5,451 nt of DNA from Pseudomonadota bacterium (GTDB taxonomy: Bacteria; Pseudomonadota; Gammaproteobacteria; GCA-001735895). The notes below the pieces were generated by a model. The model made no database searches. It saw nothing but the letters and a program-made list of their open reading frames with translations, and was not told where the DNA came from. This document shows positions 5,451-5,451 of the stretch, one piece after another. The stretch spans positions 1 through 5,451 of the forward strand of contig JACZQS010000190.1 of the NCBI GenBank assembly GCA_022545625.1. The letters are read 5' to 3'. The position numbers and the translations under genes were made by a program. Position 1 is the stretch's first letter, and every line of letters begins with the position of its first letter.

Positions 5451-5451
5451 T

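Overview
The window reads as gammaproteobacterial DNA of balanced base composition. The agmatinase is very close to enterobacterial SpeB along its whole length, the glutamine-synthetase-like protein resembles E. coli PuuA, and the intergenic repeat has a core (GCTTGCCCAAAAGAAGTAACC) of a kind I recall from intergenic repeats of many gammaproteobacteria. No genus can be assigned from sequence alone. Family identifications rest on remembered family sequences, since no search was run.

Plus-strand half (1-2883): the C-terminal part of a GntR-family, FCD-type transcriptional regulator enters from the left edge (1-375). A 137-bp AT-rich gap follows, with two copies of the palindrome GTGATCAC and a plausible promoter. 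Next come a gamma-glutamylpolyamine synthetase of the PuuA type (513-1871) and, after 97 bp, agmatinase speB (1969-2883). The likely logic is agmatine to putrescine plus urea (SpeB), then putrescine to gamma-glutamylputrescine (PuuA-like), under a local repressor.

Centre (2884-3281): this contains no credible gene. It is almost entirely one imperfect palindrome of about 373 bp (2889-3261). Its terminal inverted repeats are about 67 bp (roughly 87% identical, outermost 21 bp perfect), each arm carries its own hairpin, and an off-centre hairpin lies between the arms. It looks like a non-autonomous, MITE-like element between two convergent genes. Its right end appears to supply the T-tract of an intrinsic terminator for the minus-strand gene.

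Minus-strand half (3282-5450): a 684-residue flavoprotein of the trimethylamine dehydrogenase/histamine dehydrogenase family. The covalent-FMN cysteine, the Tyr/His/Asp catalytic residues and a 4Fe-4S site are present. The aromatic substrate bowl of trimethylamine dehydrogenase is replaced by Glu61/Trp263/Asp355, which points to a cationic primary amine or diamine rather than trimethylamine. Just upstream of it (to its right), a 31-codon open frame ending 18 nt before its start may be the tail of a co-transcribed gene cut by the window edge.

Taken together the window suggests an amine/polyamine catabolism locus. A functional link between the dehydrogenase and the agmatinase operon is inference from proximity and active-site residues.
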